A stretch of 64,000 nucleotides of DNA, taken from Oidiodendron maius Zn. Taxonomy: Eukaryota > Ascomycota > Leotiomycetes > Myxotrichaceae. Below are positions 13,730 through 25,862 of the stretch, in pieces. The notes under the pieces are model-generated. The model was not told where the DNA came from. It saw nothing but the letters and a program-made list of their open reading frames with translations, and searched no databases. The stretch's first letter is position 1. The number at the start of each line of letters is the position of its first letter. Location of the stretch: positions 262,044 through 326,043 of the forward strand of contig KN832874.1 in the NCBI GenBank assembly GCA_000827325.1, in the 5' to 3' direction. The translations under genes and the position numbers were made by a program.

Positions 13730-16700
13730 ATGTCTGGTATGACCCAACCCGCGAGCCAAGTCGTTGAAGAAAAGCTGAAGGTAAGCATACCTGCCCTTCC
13801 CCGCGCCAGTCACTATGGTGTGGATTACCCCAACACCGCCGACTAAGCAATCACTATAACCACAACCAAACCCGACGACTAAGTAGTTACTGTGATGGCA
13901 AATCAAGCATTGGTGAGGGCAAATTTTAATGCACTCGATTGCTCCCAGTTCAAGACCTCAACCCGGTCACCAAAAACCGTCTCTCCATCTGAAATTCGAC
14001 CACGGGCTGTTATTTCATTGACCTAACTCCCTGTAGGACACTTCAGATGCCTCAATGGTCTTCTGGGATTCTGAAGGGGACCTAACAGCACTGGTAAACG
14101 CGAGAGCACCCGTAGACGCCCCAGGAGACTCAGCGCGATCCTCCACTTCTAAACTGAGCAGATCGTCCAAACAAATCGACGCCTTGAGTCCCCATCAAGG
14201 CTCTGACGAAATTGTTGCGCCTAGAATTCAGCCTGCTATACCAGAGGATTCCGATCTGATTTCCTTGGATCTTGAGGTCACCGCGGATACATCTGGAGAT
14301 CACAACGAGTCTGATCTCGTTGTCGAACATAATCATTCTAGGTAAGTTATCCTTCCTACTCTCCCTAGTCTGTCATCGATCTTGAAGCTCTTTTTGGTCC
14401 ATATGGTGTGCTTCAGCCTGCTAACCTGCTCAAGCAATTGTAAGTTTACAGATTGTATTGCTAGCCCTGCCATGCCACACTCAATGTTGTTTACGGCTCA
14501 CAAGTTGGCATAGTGGCGCTCTCGGCGTCGTATCCTACCTTCACTCCCCTCAACAACAGCAACCAGATCACCCCTAGCTCCGGGTTCAGGCCCAAAAATA
14601 TTGTACGGGCGACCAACAGAGCGTTTTGTCTTCTAATAGAGATACTCTGTTTTCGACTTCCTCGTATCCCTGAGTTTGAGAAGATGGGACTTAAATCTGC
14701 TTTTATGCCGGGCTATCCAGAAGCTCCACCAGCTGTGACAGATGATGAATTGAAGCAGATTCCCAAAATATTCCAAGCGGTAACCAAGCCAAAGCTCTTA
14801 TGAATACACTACTAATGACCTCCAGGGATTTAACAGCCGCTTATTTAGCCGCTCCGCCCATCTCCAATCAGGGTCGTCGCCTCAGCTAGTCAGATATGAA
14901 CTTGAGGGCAACTACTCCGAGTTCCAGGAGTTCCAGGATCCCGCGAAGTGCGAGGAAAGAAGATTAGAAGCATGGATTCGCCTTATTGGTACGCAAACAT
15001 AGTGTTCCACTGTTATCTCTTTTAGCCCTTGCTAATACACATTAGGCCATCTTCATGGACCGTTATTTGAAAATCCTCTCTCGGTAGGCCTCGAAAGGCT
15101 CGCCGCCGACTTTTTCAGCGGCAGAGAGGTACGATGGCCAGAGTACTACGAAAGCCAAGCCGAGCAAGACACCTCCTCAGGCCACACTCCCTCTGGATCC
15201 AGAAACTATGTCATCAAGTTTTGCCAGAGTGACTGGAGCAAGGTTTTACAGAAGCGAATCCTTGAATTTGATTTGAAATTCAGCATCTTTCTTCTAGATA
15301 TCGTCCAAAACAATATCCTGGAGGAAGCTGTGCACCATGGCGGACGCTGGGGTACTCTCAAGGTACGAGCGGCCGCTATGGACGGATCGAAAAATGGAGA
15401 TAATAGCTCTTCTACCGCATCTATTTCTGAGAAGGGTGATCCCGCTGAAGCAGTTGCTATCACGTCAGCCACTCGTGATCCTGCAATTAATGTGGAATTC
15501 AGCAACGAAGTGTCTGCTTCAGAACAAAAGGTCCTAGGTAAGAACACCAAGAGAAATGCCAAGAAGAAAGCCACAAAGAAAGCACTCAAAGCCAGAAATG
15601 ATGATGGTGGAGAAGGCCCCTCAAACTCCAATCCTTCCACAATGCCCGATATCGCGGGAGAAGAGGAAGTCTCTCAAACCAGTCAAGATGTCCCAAATGA
15701 TGAGCTAGATGGCGCCGCGGAGCAGTCACCTGTTGAGGAAGCATCTCAACTGGATAAGGCAGAACAGTTTTCAGTGACCCCTCAGGATGGATTGCCTCAT
15801 TCTGATGAAGAGCACACCCGAATCGAGGAGCCTGCTCAAGTTATGAAGCTCGCTGCGCCGACTCCTCTACATAAGACTACACAACCCGGCAATCCAGCAG
15901 ATAAGTCTGCTCCAGTTGATAAATCCGTCCAAATCAATGAGCTTGTTAAAGCTATAGAGCCATCTCATCTAGCTCAGATCCAAGAGCCAGCCCGACTTGA
16001 CAACTTCTCTAGTGTTGAAGAGTGGGAACCAGTGCCACGCGATATCCTAAACGACGAAAGCGTTAGCCAATGGAACGTTGTGCAACTCAAGTCAACTAAA
16101 AAGGTTGCTAAGCCCCAAAGCCCTCAAGAGAACGGATTGGCCTCGAAATCATTCTCTAGCACCCAAAGTTCGCCTAAATTTTCTTGCGGTGTTTTCGACT
16201 CTCTTCGAAAGGTAATATTCACTCGATCAATACTTGTGTGCGATTTATCTGAGACTTTATTTAGGGCAATTCTTGCCAATACACAATAAAATGCAACTCT
16301 TCGTCACTGCCCAATAGATCGACGCACAACCAATTAAAAGGGAGTCCTCCAGGCCCTTCAAAGCATTATAGAAATACCGAAAAAGGCGATCTTACTCCTA
16401 ATACAGCCCAAAAACGCAGCCCTAGAGAGTTGAATACCGAGAAGACGCTGAATTTTAGCTTAGAAGAATACCCACCTTTAGCTCCAGTTACTTCTCCGTC
16501 ACCAACTCAGGTCAAGGAAGCATTGCTTACTCAGAAAACTACTGAGAAGGAGCCTATTAAATTTCGATCCATGGAGAAGGAAGAAGTCAGTATGGGTCGA
16601 TCTCATAAGAATCCAGTCAAGGATCCCAGCACCAGCGAGCCTAACAATAAAGAGTCCATCGTCAAAGAGCCTGCCAAAGCAATGCCAGCAGTTCTAGTGC

Positions 16701-18634
16701 CTGTCAAAAGAGACACTGAAGACAGGGACTCTGATAAGGAATCTGTCCAGAAGAGAGCTTCCGCCGAGTCTGAGAGCCATGATGGTACGAGCAATGATCG
16801 TCCTGGAGATGGGACTATCAGCAATAAATCTCGCAGTAAAAAGTCTCGTAACAAAGGTCACAACAAGTCACGCAATGAGAAAGCTGTCGATAAAAGAGCT
16901 GATGATATCTACTCCAATGCCGTGGATGCTAATAATATGGACACTGATTTCGGAGAGGCTAATAATAATGGCGAGAGCAAGAAATTTAGCAACAAAGAGA
17001 CCCATAAACAGAAGCGTGGCAATCAGACTGCTGATAATAAGAGGGATAAAGACAAAAAGGCTAACAGCAAGAAAGCTGAAATCAAAGAGGCTTCTAAGGT
17101 CGAAGCGCAGAACACCGATGCTGTCAAAGTCAGCCCTCAGGCTCCTTCTAATTCCACGTCAGGTACCATTCCGTCGGCTAAGGACGACGAATTTAAAGTT
17201 GTTGTATGGTCCAGTGAGGCAATCATTGAGCTGCTTCTGTATTATCCTCCGGGGGTCACAAGAAATATCCTCACTTTGCGCAAGTCAGCATCTGAGACTA
17301 ACCTTGCTGGTCTGATTGAGGAATATGAAGAAGCTTTCGGATCAGATAATAATACCACTATCCAGAGACCTCGAAGAGAGAGCATGGCCATTGAACTTGA
17401 GGATACTACTGCATACAGCACTGCTGCCCGCCAGCGTACCGATCAGTCATCTGGATCTGCCGATGATATGGGACATAGTCGAATCTTTCCAAGCAGCAAT
17501 CATGCGCGCGAACAAAACTTTAGTACTGGGCAAAACTCTGGATCTGGTCAAGACTCCAACACTGGACAAGGCCCTGGTGCTGCACAAAACTCTGGCGCGA
17601 GATACAACTCTGGCGCGAGATATAACTCTGGAGCGAGACACAACTCTGGAGCAGGACACAACTCTGGCGTGGAATACATTGGAGATGGCAGCAGGGATGG
17701 AGGCAGAGCAGGCGTTCCCCTCACTACCCAGGCACGTAAAACTCGGCACCTATTGCCGGCAGAGTTTGCAGTTTGCACGCACTGTCTAAAGCTTCCCACT
17801 GGTGGCCCCGAGACTCAAGTCATTTGCCCAGGTTGTGGTTCCGATCATTATGTCCGATATTGTTCGATTGCCTGTCTCCTGGCTGACTCTTACAACCACG
17901 TCACTGCCTGCCTGCGTCGACCTGTGCGTCCCAGGCTCTTTACTATTAATCTGCTTCAACCTATCCGCCAGGTATTAACCACACTTACCCCGGCATCAGC
18001 TGCCATTGAGACGCCGGAGAGATTCCGCCAGCGTACGTTCTCCATGTTTTGCTCAACTGGGCCTTTCCCTAAGATCCTTTTGGCTTGGGCTAGAAAAATG
18101 AACTACTCGCTTGACACGACTGTCAATGCCAATGACTGGTTTAAGAAGACTGGTGACTATGCCATCTTCAGATCTGACCTCACTGGTGAGACTAACCGAT
18201 ATAACCCTAATTGCGATGTCATCTTCACGTGAGTTCTCCCTTCGAATATTTCCCCTTTGATACGTCGACTGATTCCTTACAGTATCAAGCTTCTGACCAA
18301 CGATCCCCGCAAGCAGTATCTCATCCGCGTCCTCAATGCTTGCTTCATTGATGCTCAACCTCGACTTTTAGAGTTTCTGTTCCGACTCATTCAGAGTCTA
18401 CTCAAGGACCAGGAGTATTTTGAGTCCACAAAGTACTACGAATGTGCCCAGGTCGTCCTCAGGGAGTTTTGTTATCAGTTTGAGCAGGAATGGCAATTTT
18501 GCCCTGGTATCTGGGTCTCGGATGAGCCTTTTAACTACGGTTACGAGTGGCTGCATATCATCCATCTCCTTCGTGACGTTGAGCGCGACAACCCTATTCT
18601 AGACCAGGCCTGGCCTCTTCATTACCCCAGTTAA
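13730..18634 (+). CDS. Uncharacterised protein with MYND-like zinc finger
   Basis: Exons 13730-13780, 14037-14341, 14560-14779, 14826-14988, 15046-16211, 16265-18228 and 18283-18634 give 1406 aa in one consistent frame. The acceptor at 14559 is the only nearby one that keeps phase, and its 218-bp intron is long for this locus. Residues near 170-330 look folded (LERLAADFFSGREVRWPEYY). Residues near 380-1130 are low complexity, rich in Lys, Glu, Ser and Asn, with five copies of a six-residue NSGARY-type repeat near 1077-1106. A zinc-finger-like block near 1139-1185 has spacing CTHC, CPGC, YCSIAC, then H and C, like a MYND finger. The folded C-terminal 220 residues include WLHIIHLLRDVERDNP. I do not recognise the family; a protein-interaction role is inference. 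Confidence 0.75.
17588..17677 (+). repeat. Coding 18-bp minisatellite, five copies
   Basis: Five tandem 18-bp units encode NSGARY, NSGARY, NSGARH, NSGAGH and NSGVEY in the low-complexity part of the MYND-like protein. The array stays in frame. Third-base changes between units show it is not a brand-new duplication. Confidence 0.95.
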
Positions 18635-19075
18635 ATGGAAGTATCATCCACATGCTAGTTGGATTTGATAGCGTTCTCTACGTGTATGTTTCACAAGCTA
18701 CCCTCCAATACCTACAGCGCTGACCCTAGGATCTGTACAGTTGGAGGCTTATGTGATACGGGATGAGATGTCATTACTGGAAACTTTGGTGACTGGTAAA
18801 AGAGAGCAGCTTGTTTCTTTTCGTCGCCCCTCAACGTATGGACTCCTGTCTCCCTGGCGATTCTGGAGTTACGCCTGTAACCCAGTTGTATATCATGTAT
18901 TATAGCATAGTTCAGCATCCCAGCCAATAAAAACTTTTCATGAGACTTTTCTCTACTGAGAATGCCACAATGAGCGGTTTCTATTCTATGCTCCATTTCC
19001 CATCAACCAAGTTTGTCTATCAGGCGTTGTTTAGTCTCCCCAGCAGCTGAGCGACTGTATTAAGTGCGTACACTC
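18635..19075. terminator. Convergent 3' intergenic region
   Basis: The MYND-like gene and the next minus-strand gene end toward each other here, so the region should hold both 3' UTRs and poly(A) sites. The open frames inside are not supported. Confidence 0.4.
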
Positions 19076-19724
19076 TTAGTGGATAGAACCGCCATCTTGA
19101 GTAGTAGACTTCTCTTTGTCAGCCTTCTCACCATTGTTCTCCATAACAGAAGCACCATTCTCGTTCCCCTCGATGCTACCATCGGCCTCATTAAGACGGG
19201 CCTCTCTTTCAGCCTTCTCCGCAGCCTCCTTCCGAGCAATGCGGATCCTGGTACGCTCACGCATGTATTCGATGAAGACACGACGAATAGTCTTCTTCTC
19301 AGTACGTTCCTTACGGACCTCCTCAAGGCAAGCTGGGGATTCAACGTTCTTAAGATACTCAATAGTAGAAGCCAAGTCCTTGCAGGCGAAGACATTCTCA
19401 ATACAGGACTGGTCGAGAACAATAGACTTGGCAGCGTTGCCAGTGCCAGCAATGCACAAGTCTGATTGTGTCTTCTTCAAACCTGGTTGCTTGAAGAGAT
19501 GCTGACCCTAGTTTGATTGTTAGAGGAGAATGGGTATATAGGATTTCATTTGGAGATTACCGGGCCATTCAAGTTGGCTGGAGCTGGCTGAGGAGCCTGA
19601 GCCTGAGAGTTGGAAGTCTGTGGCTCCCCCTGGGGAGCAGGCACTACGTAGGTTAGTTATGAGCTTGTGGAGTAGATATTATAGTCTTACTAGCAATCTC
19701 AGTGGTACCGACATTCATCTCCAT
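19076..19724 (-). CDS. Uncharacterised 182-aa protein
   Basis: Exons 19724-19691, 19643-19561 and 19507-19076 give 182 aa, starting MEMNVGTTEIA. The N-terminal part is Pro/Gln/Ala-rich. The middle (LDQSCIENVFACKDLASTIE, then ACLEEVRKERTEKKTIR) looks helical and conserved. Residues near 125-160 form a charged helix (RERTRIRIARKEAAEKAERE), followed by a Glu/Asn/Lys-rich tail. There is no membrane segment or recognised domain. The model rests on good splice sites, consistent phase and a clean stop. A second ATG two codons in could also serve as start. A 5'-UTR intron is possible because a CACAG acceptor lies just upstream. Function unknown. Confidence 0.65.
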
Positions 19725-20645
19725 TTTGACGTTAGTTGGAAGTTTATCGAAGTGAATTGGTAGGTTGGTCTGTGGCTAAATATTAGCTTAAGAGCGAAGG
19801 AAGAAAAGCTCAAGAGAAAGCAAGATTAACTCGTGGTCTAAGTGGACCCACGAAGAAGATGTGAGTAGGGCAGTTCGAGAAGTTGACTTACCGCAGTTGA
19901 TATGATGTATCAACTCTGATGAACGATTGTTATTGTCTTGAATGTGCAGATGCAGGTGCAGATTGGTGGAGGAGAGTGTTTTGAATTTTGAAATATATAA
20001 AACAGATCTGTGGGGGTATTATGTCGTCGAACGCACCAGTTGGTGCTTATGTCGTCGATTGCCATTTTGTCAAACGTAGAATAAAGGGTTCATATTTGAA
20101 TCTATGGCCCCGGATTATAACGCCATGAGCGTTGCATCGACTTTGACGATGAAGATTTATCATGCTTCTTGTTCTTTAAGATACAGTTGTAAGTCTTCAG
20201 GATTATAAGAAGGAAATCCAGGTAAGCACATATTCCACACAGATGCATCTTCGTTATATTTTTAAGTATTGGTTTAGAAACAGGCTGCATCCTGTCCGGA
20301 ATGTCTAAATATTATCTCCTTACGCTCTACAGAGTGTAAGATATGCAATCATCACGAACAGTGCGATGTATTTGAAGAGTAGTGGAATAATAATGACGAA
20401 AATATATGCCTTATCAATGTCTCTCAAGGTCTTAATACCATTTCTCAACAGGCATGAACATAACGTTCAGTATCAGCTTAGTCGTCGAAAAGGGGCTCGC
20501 TTAACAGAAAAAGGGGAAGGGGTGGGGGACGGCGCACGGTCCACTGACGGAATATCATTCGGCCGTTCCCGATCCGACGCTAAAGAATTTCATCTGCTTG
20601 CATTTGCGCCTTTCCTGCAGTACACAATCTCACTACAACGCCACC
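19725..20645. promoter_or_regulatory. Divergent intergenic region with AGGGG boxes before mge1
   Basis: This 0.9-kb stretch separates two genes that start away from each other. AGGGG occurs at 20491-20495, 20512-20516 and 20518-20522, about 125-155 bp before the mge1 start. AGGGG (CCCCT on the other strand) is the core of yeast Msn2/4 stress-response elements. That these sites act here is inference. No gene is supported in the stretch. Confidence 0.4.
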
Positions 20646-21443
20646 ATGATCCAAAGAATACTATTGCGACAGCCGAGAGCACTGGCCTCGTGCAGGAAAT
20701 CGGCATCTCCTCTGAATCTGCTAATCAGATCGCAACTACGGCCGGCCAATGCAGCTTTCGCACCAGTGTCGCGGCAAATAGCAGCAACGAGGTTCTATGC
20801 GACGGAACCCCAGGCGAAAGCTGATGGCGAGGCTGCCGCTCCAGAGAGCAATGGGAAGGGTAGTGGAGAGAATGGTGCTGAAGAGGTGGAGGATCCCTTG
20901 AAGAAGGAGCTGGAGGCGAAGAATAAGGAGATCATAGACCTGAAGGTATGTACTCGCACCAAGAAGAAATGCCGGCGGCTAACCACAATATAGGATCGAT
21001 ATCTGCGTTCAGTAGCGGAATTCCGAAATCTGCAAGAGCGGACGAAGAGGGACATGCAGACGGCGAAGGATTTTGCGATTCAGAAATTCGCCAAGGATCT
21101 CGTTGACAGTGTAGACAACCTCGACCGGGCGCTGGCTATGGTGCCGGCCAAGAAGTTAACCGCGGAGGAGAAGAGCGAGGACCTGCGGGATCTGATCGCG
21201 CTCTATGACGGGTTGAAGATGACAGACTCGATCCTGATGTCGACGCTCAAGAAGCACGGGCTGGAGCGTTTCGACCCGAGTGTGGAAGGCGAGAAGTTCG
21301 ACCCGAACCAGCACGAGGCGACATTCATGACACCGATGGAGGGCAAAGAGAATAATACAGTGTTCCATACGCAGCAGAAGGGGTTCAAGCTGAATGGGCG
21401 AGTGCTGCGAGCGGCAAAAGTCGGCGTTGTGAAGAATGAATAA
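20646..21443 (+). CDS. mge1: Mitochondrial GrpE, nucleotide exchange factor for mtHsp70
   Basis: Exons 20646-20945 and 20994-21443 give 249 aa. The N-terminus MIQRILLRQPRALASCRKSA is a typical mitochondrial presequence rich in Arg, with a likely cleavage region near TRFYATEP at about residue 50. An acidic linker leads into the long GrpE helix (KDRYLRSVAEFRNLQERTKR). The C-terminal beta domain ends GFKLNGRVLRAAKVGVVKNE, the GrpE signature. The protein exchanges ADP for ATP on matrix Hsp70 (Ssc1) in protein import, folding and Fe-S assembly. The single intron lies at the start of the helix. Length and motifs are complete. Confidence 0.96.
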
Positions 21444-22004
21444 ATCTGTATGGGTGGATATGTCTCAGTGTATGATTATAGCATGAAGAGGTGCGGCGTT
21501 GATGTATATATTTCCTCCTCTCAGGGCGATGTATAGGTAGAATTGCATGATCTGGCGTGATTGGCCTTAATGTAATCTATACAATTCAAAGTGCCATCTG
21601 GTCTAATTTTCTACAATCTCCTTTTGAGCAGAAACATCGTAAGGACCAGAACCTGAATGGGATTATTTCCTAAATTGTTATTATATCTATTATCCTAGTA
21701 TCCCATCATTATTGCCAGGAGTATCATAATCATAATGTCTCTCGGGAAACGAAACAAAAGACCCAGCCTGCAATAAATGAATAAGAATGGAAATGAAGCA
21801 CGAGACCCGACATTTCCATATCACGTGCACAGTAGTCCCTTTTTGTTCCCATATGTCAACCCCTCCATTTCGTTCACTGCACTCCATATCAAATCCTCAT
21901 CAACTCCATACATCTCTCTCATCCCTGGCAATTTCATCTCCTCCACTACAGTCCCGAACATATCCGGGATCGACCCAAAACCAAAGACCTAAAAAGCTGA
22001 GAAA

Positions 22005-22688
22005 ATGTCCACGACCAAACCCCCGTCGGCGCAGCGCCCCTCCTCCCCTACCTTCACGCCTAGCATGCAAGACGCGCAAGCGCGGAACAAAGATCCCTAC
22101 GCTCTATCTTCGGATAGCGAGAGCGAGTCTTCTAGTCGATATGATGCGTATGTATCCATGTGTCCTCTCCATCTTCGTTTTGCATTCTCACTATCATTAT
22201 CCATTGCCTTATTCTGTTTCCTTTATCGTACATCAACGCACGTGCGATGGGTTATCCATTCCTAAGACCAGATGAACGGATGAATGGATAGATAGACTGA
22301 TAGAATGGATGAGGTTGCATGACAGGGTTGTGCTGACCATTTTACTTATAGGTATGGAAACGACACATACGAAGCTATCCAACTCCGTCGCGAAGCAGCC
22401 GTGGTTCTGGACACGCCAGAGTTATTAATGATGCATGCGCAGGCTCGAGGCGACGTCAGTTCTCCCTCTCTCTTCCCCGTCTTGGCTTTCCCCTTCTTCT
22501 TTTTCATCCCTCGCATACTAAAAATTTATGATTATGGGCAGAGTATACCAGCCACTCGTTACCACTTCATGAAGCAGCTTTGCGGGTACGTGACTCCTCC
22601 TTCGTCTTCTCAACCCTCGTCCTCGGGCCTCGCCGGACAGGGTGCGAATGCGGCAGAAGGGAGTACTAGTGATGCGAGGAAGGGGTAG
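22005..22688 (+). CDS. Small conserved uncharacterised protein, 130 aa
   Basis: Exons 22005-22147, 22352-22454 and 22542-22688 give 130 aa. The N-terminus is Ser/Pro-rich. A central core reads YGNDTYEAIQLRREAAVVLD then PELLMMHAQARGDSIPATR, predicted helical, with SIPATRYHFMKQLCGY crossing the last intron. The tail is Ser/Gly-rich. All three exons join in phase with standard splice sites. No domain is recognised; the helical core suggests a small adaptor or complex subunit, but that is only inference. The first intron (204 bp) is longer than most in the window. Confidence 0.7.
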
Positions 22689-23271
22689 TGTAGGCTGGGT
22701 TTGGTATTGTGTTGTGTTCAGGTGGGTTGTTGGATTTTTATGCAATTGCTAAGTTGAGAGCGTAGAAACCAGGCATCTTATGGGCTACGATTTTGATGAT
22801 GAGAGCTAGCAAAGGAATAAACTTGCATGAAAGGAGTCTGGTGGGCCTCAAATCACAGCGTGTATTTATAAGGTTTCTTCATCAATGCATAATTCTACGC
22901 AAGAAGACACGTATGGAGGGAAATAATATAAGAGATATGAATATTCCTTTAACTGTGACTATAATTTCCTACTCATTCCTCACTCTTCCGCGGCCATTCA
23001 CATCCTACTACTCCTCCTCTCATCTCCTAATACAGATGCGCTCTGTCAAAATTTTCAAACATAACCCTAGCTTATCCCTACATAGCCTAATTCCATGCAT
23101 CGCACGCCACGCATCATATGCGTACAAGCAACGGATCGAGAGGCACTAAAACGAGTAAGATCTGCGAGAAATACTCGCAAGCATAAAACTCCTGCGAAGC
23201 AAAGGGTGGGGATATCAAGGAATGCAAGCGCCGCCCCAGCCACGCCTAGAAGGCAGTTCACATTACTGGTC
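22689..23271. terminator. Convergent 3' intergenic region
   Basis: The preceding plus-strand gene and facA end toward each other. I see only AT-rich 3' UTR-like sequence and no supported gene. Confidence 0.35.
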
Positions 23272-25862
23272 TTACTTCCGCGCTAGGTGCACCGTCTCGA
23301 TGATTTTATCCACGACTGAGGGGTCGGAGAGCTGTATCCAATCTGATTAGCATTTCCATGTCCATGAACCAAAACAATTTCCATCTCACTAGAAAAGTGA
23401 GTGAAATAGACTTACCGTCGAAGTATCACCCAACTGATCCTCCTCACCGGCGAGAATCTTCCTCAAAATTCTCCTCATAATCTTTCCACTCCTCGTCTTA
23501 GGAAGATCGGGCACGACGAAAATCGCTTTCGGCGCTGCGAAGGGACCAATGCTCTTCCTGACCTGCTGGATCAGATCTTTCTTCAACTGATCATTGATCT
23601 CGTTTCCATCTTTGATGGCAACGAAAGCATTGACTGCTTGTCCTGTGAGCTCATCTGCGATTCCGACAACAGCTGCTTCAGCGACGGCCTTGTATTCGAT
23701 GAGTGCAGCTTCAATTTCGGCGGTAGAGAGACGGTGGCCCGAGACGTTGACGACGTCATCCACGCGGCCTCGGATCCAGTAGTAGCCTTCGTGGTCGCGG
23801 CCGGCGCCGTCACCGGTAAACTGTGTAATGTTAGTTCGTAGAATATAGGGTAAATACAATAAAAGGGTGGAGGGAGGGGAAGCTAGAGAATTACAAACAT
23901 ACGTAATATCCTTTATACACATTCAAATATGTGTCCATATATCGCTTGTGGGCACCCCAGACGGTGCGAGTCATGCTGGGCCAGGGTTGCTTGAAGGCCA
24001 ACACGCCCTCTACGTCGTTGCCGTGGATCTCCTCGCCAGACACGGGGTCAATGATGGCGGGCTCAATTCCAAAGAAGGGCAGCGAAGCGCTGCCGGGCTT
24101 GGTGGGGGTGACACCTGCCAGTGGGGTGATGACGTTGGAACCGGTCTCGGTTTGCCAGTATGTCTGACAGGCAATGTTAGTATAGATTTTCCTCTCTTGG
24201 GGGACCCTCTATCAGGTGATTCTGAAGCAATAAAACTCACATCAACGACGTGACACTCCTCTTTTCCAATGACTTCAAAATACCATTTCCAGACCTCCGC
24301 AGCAATGGGTTCGCCCACGGACCCCAGAACTCTCAGATGCTTCATCTGAGCCTTAACATGGTGATCACCCGCACGCTTGAGCAGTCTGAGCGCTGTCGGC
24401 GCGACATAGAACTGTGTCACCTTATGCTTCTCAATCACATCCCAGTACCGGGAGAAGTTGGGATATGCGGGCGTACCCTCGAACACCACCGTCGCTATGC
24501 CCAGCAGCAGTGGGGCGTACACCACATATGTATGGCCAGTAATCCATCCCACGTCGCCACCACAGAAGAAGATGTCGGTATCGTGGATATCGAACACGTA
24601 CTTCCCCGTCATTGCAGCACCCAGGAGATACCCTGCCGTAGAGTGCATCACGCCCTTAGGCTTGCCGGTCGAGCCAGAAGTGTACAAAAGGAACAGTGGG
24701 TCCTCGGAGTTCATGACTTCGGGGGCGATATATGCGGGCCACTTCTCGACTTCCTCGTGCCACCACCAGTCGCGGCCCTTGGTCATGGGCACGTCGGCGC
24801 CAGTGCGCTTGTAAACCAGGCAGTGGGTGACATCAGGGCATTGCTTGAGGGCGTCGTCGACGATCTTTTTAGTGCCGATCAACTTGCCTCCACGCTTGCC
24901 CTCGTCGCTGGTAATAACGACCTTGCTCTTCGCATCATTGACGCGATCGCGCAGGGAGTCGGACGAGAAACCAGCGAAGACGACCGAATGCACGGCGCCG
25001 ATGCGTGCGCAGGCCAGGAAAGCGACTAATGCCTCGGGAATCATGGGAAGATAGATGGCTACGGTATCACCCTTCTTGACGCCCATCTGCTTGAGCACGT
25101 AGGCGGTCTTGCAGACCTCGCGCAGCAGCTCGCCATAGGTCAGGGTGCGGCCCTCACCGACTTCGTCAGCTTCGTAAATGATGGCGGGCTTGTCAGGGTA
25201 GACGGCGGCATGGCGATCGACGCAGTTGTACGAGGCATTGAGTTGGCCCTCGAGGAACCATGCGTTGTCGCCGTGCTCTAAGGAGCCCGTGTGCACGGTC
25301 TGGAAGTCGCGGCTCCAGGTGAGCAGTTGGCGTGCGTGCCGGGCCCAGAACTTCTCGGGCTCGGCGATGGATTCCTTGTAGAGCGTCTGGTACTCCTCGA
25401 GGCCTGGGACTGTATTAGAAACGGTGATGGGCATGGGGGAAAGGAGAATTACGTACCACTGAGGTGGGGTTTGCTGGGGTGCTCTGGTGAAGTTAGCAAT
25501 CATCTCTCAATCTAATTCTTCGAGTCGTAGAACTTGGCCATGGTCACAACCACAGCCATATTCCTGCTCATCACTACCAGAAATGTAAATTCTTGGCGCT
25601 ATCGACGCCTCTCGCACGGGCGGAGGTCCAGCTGCGGGGTCACGAGGGGCGCTTACTGGCAAACATTTTTGGCGGAGGGTCTGGGAAAAAATCAGCGTCA
25701 GCAGGGCATTTTGTTGAGGATCTGAGTGTAGAAGAGAGATTTCGGAGACTCGAATTTCTCTAATATCGCGAGAGTCAGATAGCAGGGGAAACACTCACGG
25801 AAGGTGTCGACCTCATGGGCCTCTGCCACGACGGGCGCGGGCTCGACCGCACCTTCGGACAT
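23272..25862 (-). CDS. facA: Acetyl-CoA synthetase
   Basis: Exons 25862-25799, 25680-25657, 25483-25457, 25403-24241, 24163-23903, 23820-23416 and 23331-23272 give 667 aa, the normal length. The enzyme joins acetate and CoA using ATP through acetyl-AMP, in cytosol and nucleus, and is needed for growth on acetate or ethanol. Motifs are the AMP-binding loop [15 protein letters not shown] (near residue 270), [25 protein letters not shown], the hinge region [20 protein letters not shown], and the C-terminal [15 protein letters not shown] with its regulatory Lys. Two very small exons (24 and 27 nt) encode HPPPKMFA and KHPSKPHLS near the N-terminus. In Aspergillus the gene is controlled by FacB and CreA; the long upstream region here would fit complex control. 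Confidence 0.97.

Noticed and set aside
14513-14559. Start of the MYND-like exon at the TAG acceptor near 14513
   Set aside because: That join puts a stop after about 20 codons; the acceptor at 14559 keeps the whole seven-exon frame.
25500-25560. Short MAKFYDSKN peptide inside a facA intron, resembling the FYDK motif of other acetyl-CoA synthetases
   Set aside because: There is no donor after it and the proper exons already encode PKMFAKHPSKPHL. I treat the likeness as chance or an old exon remnant.
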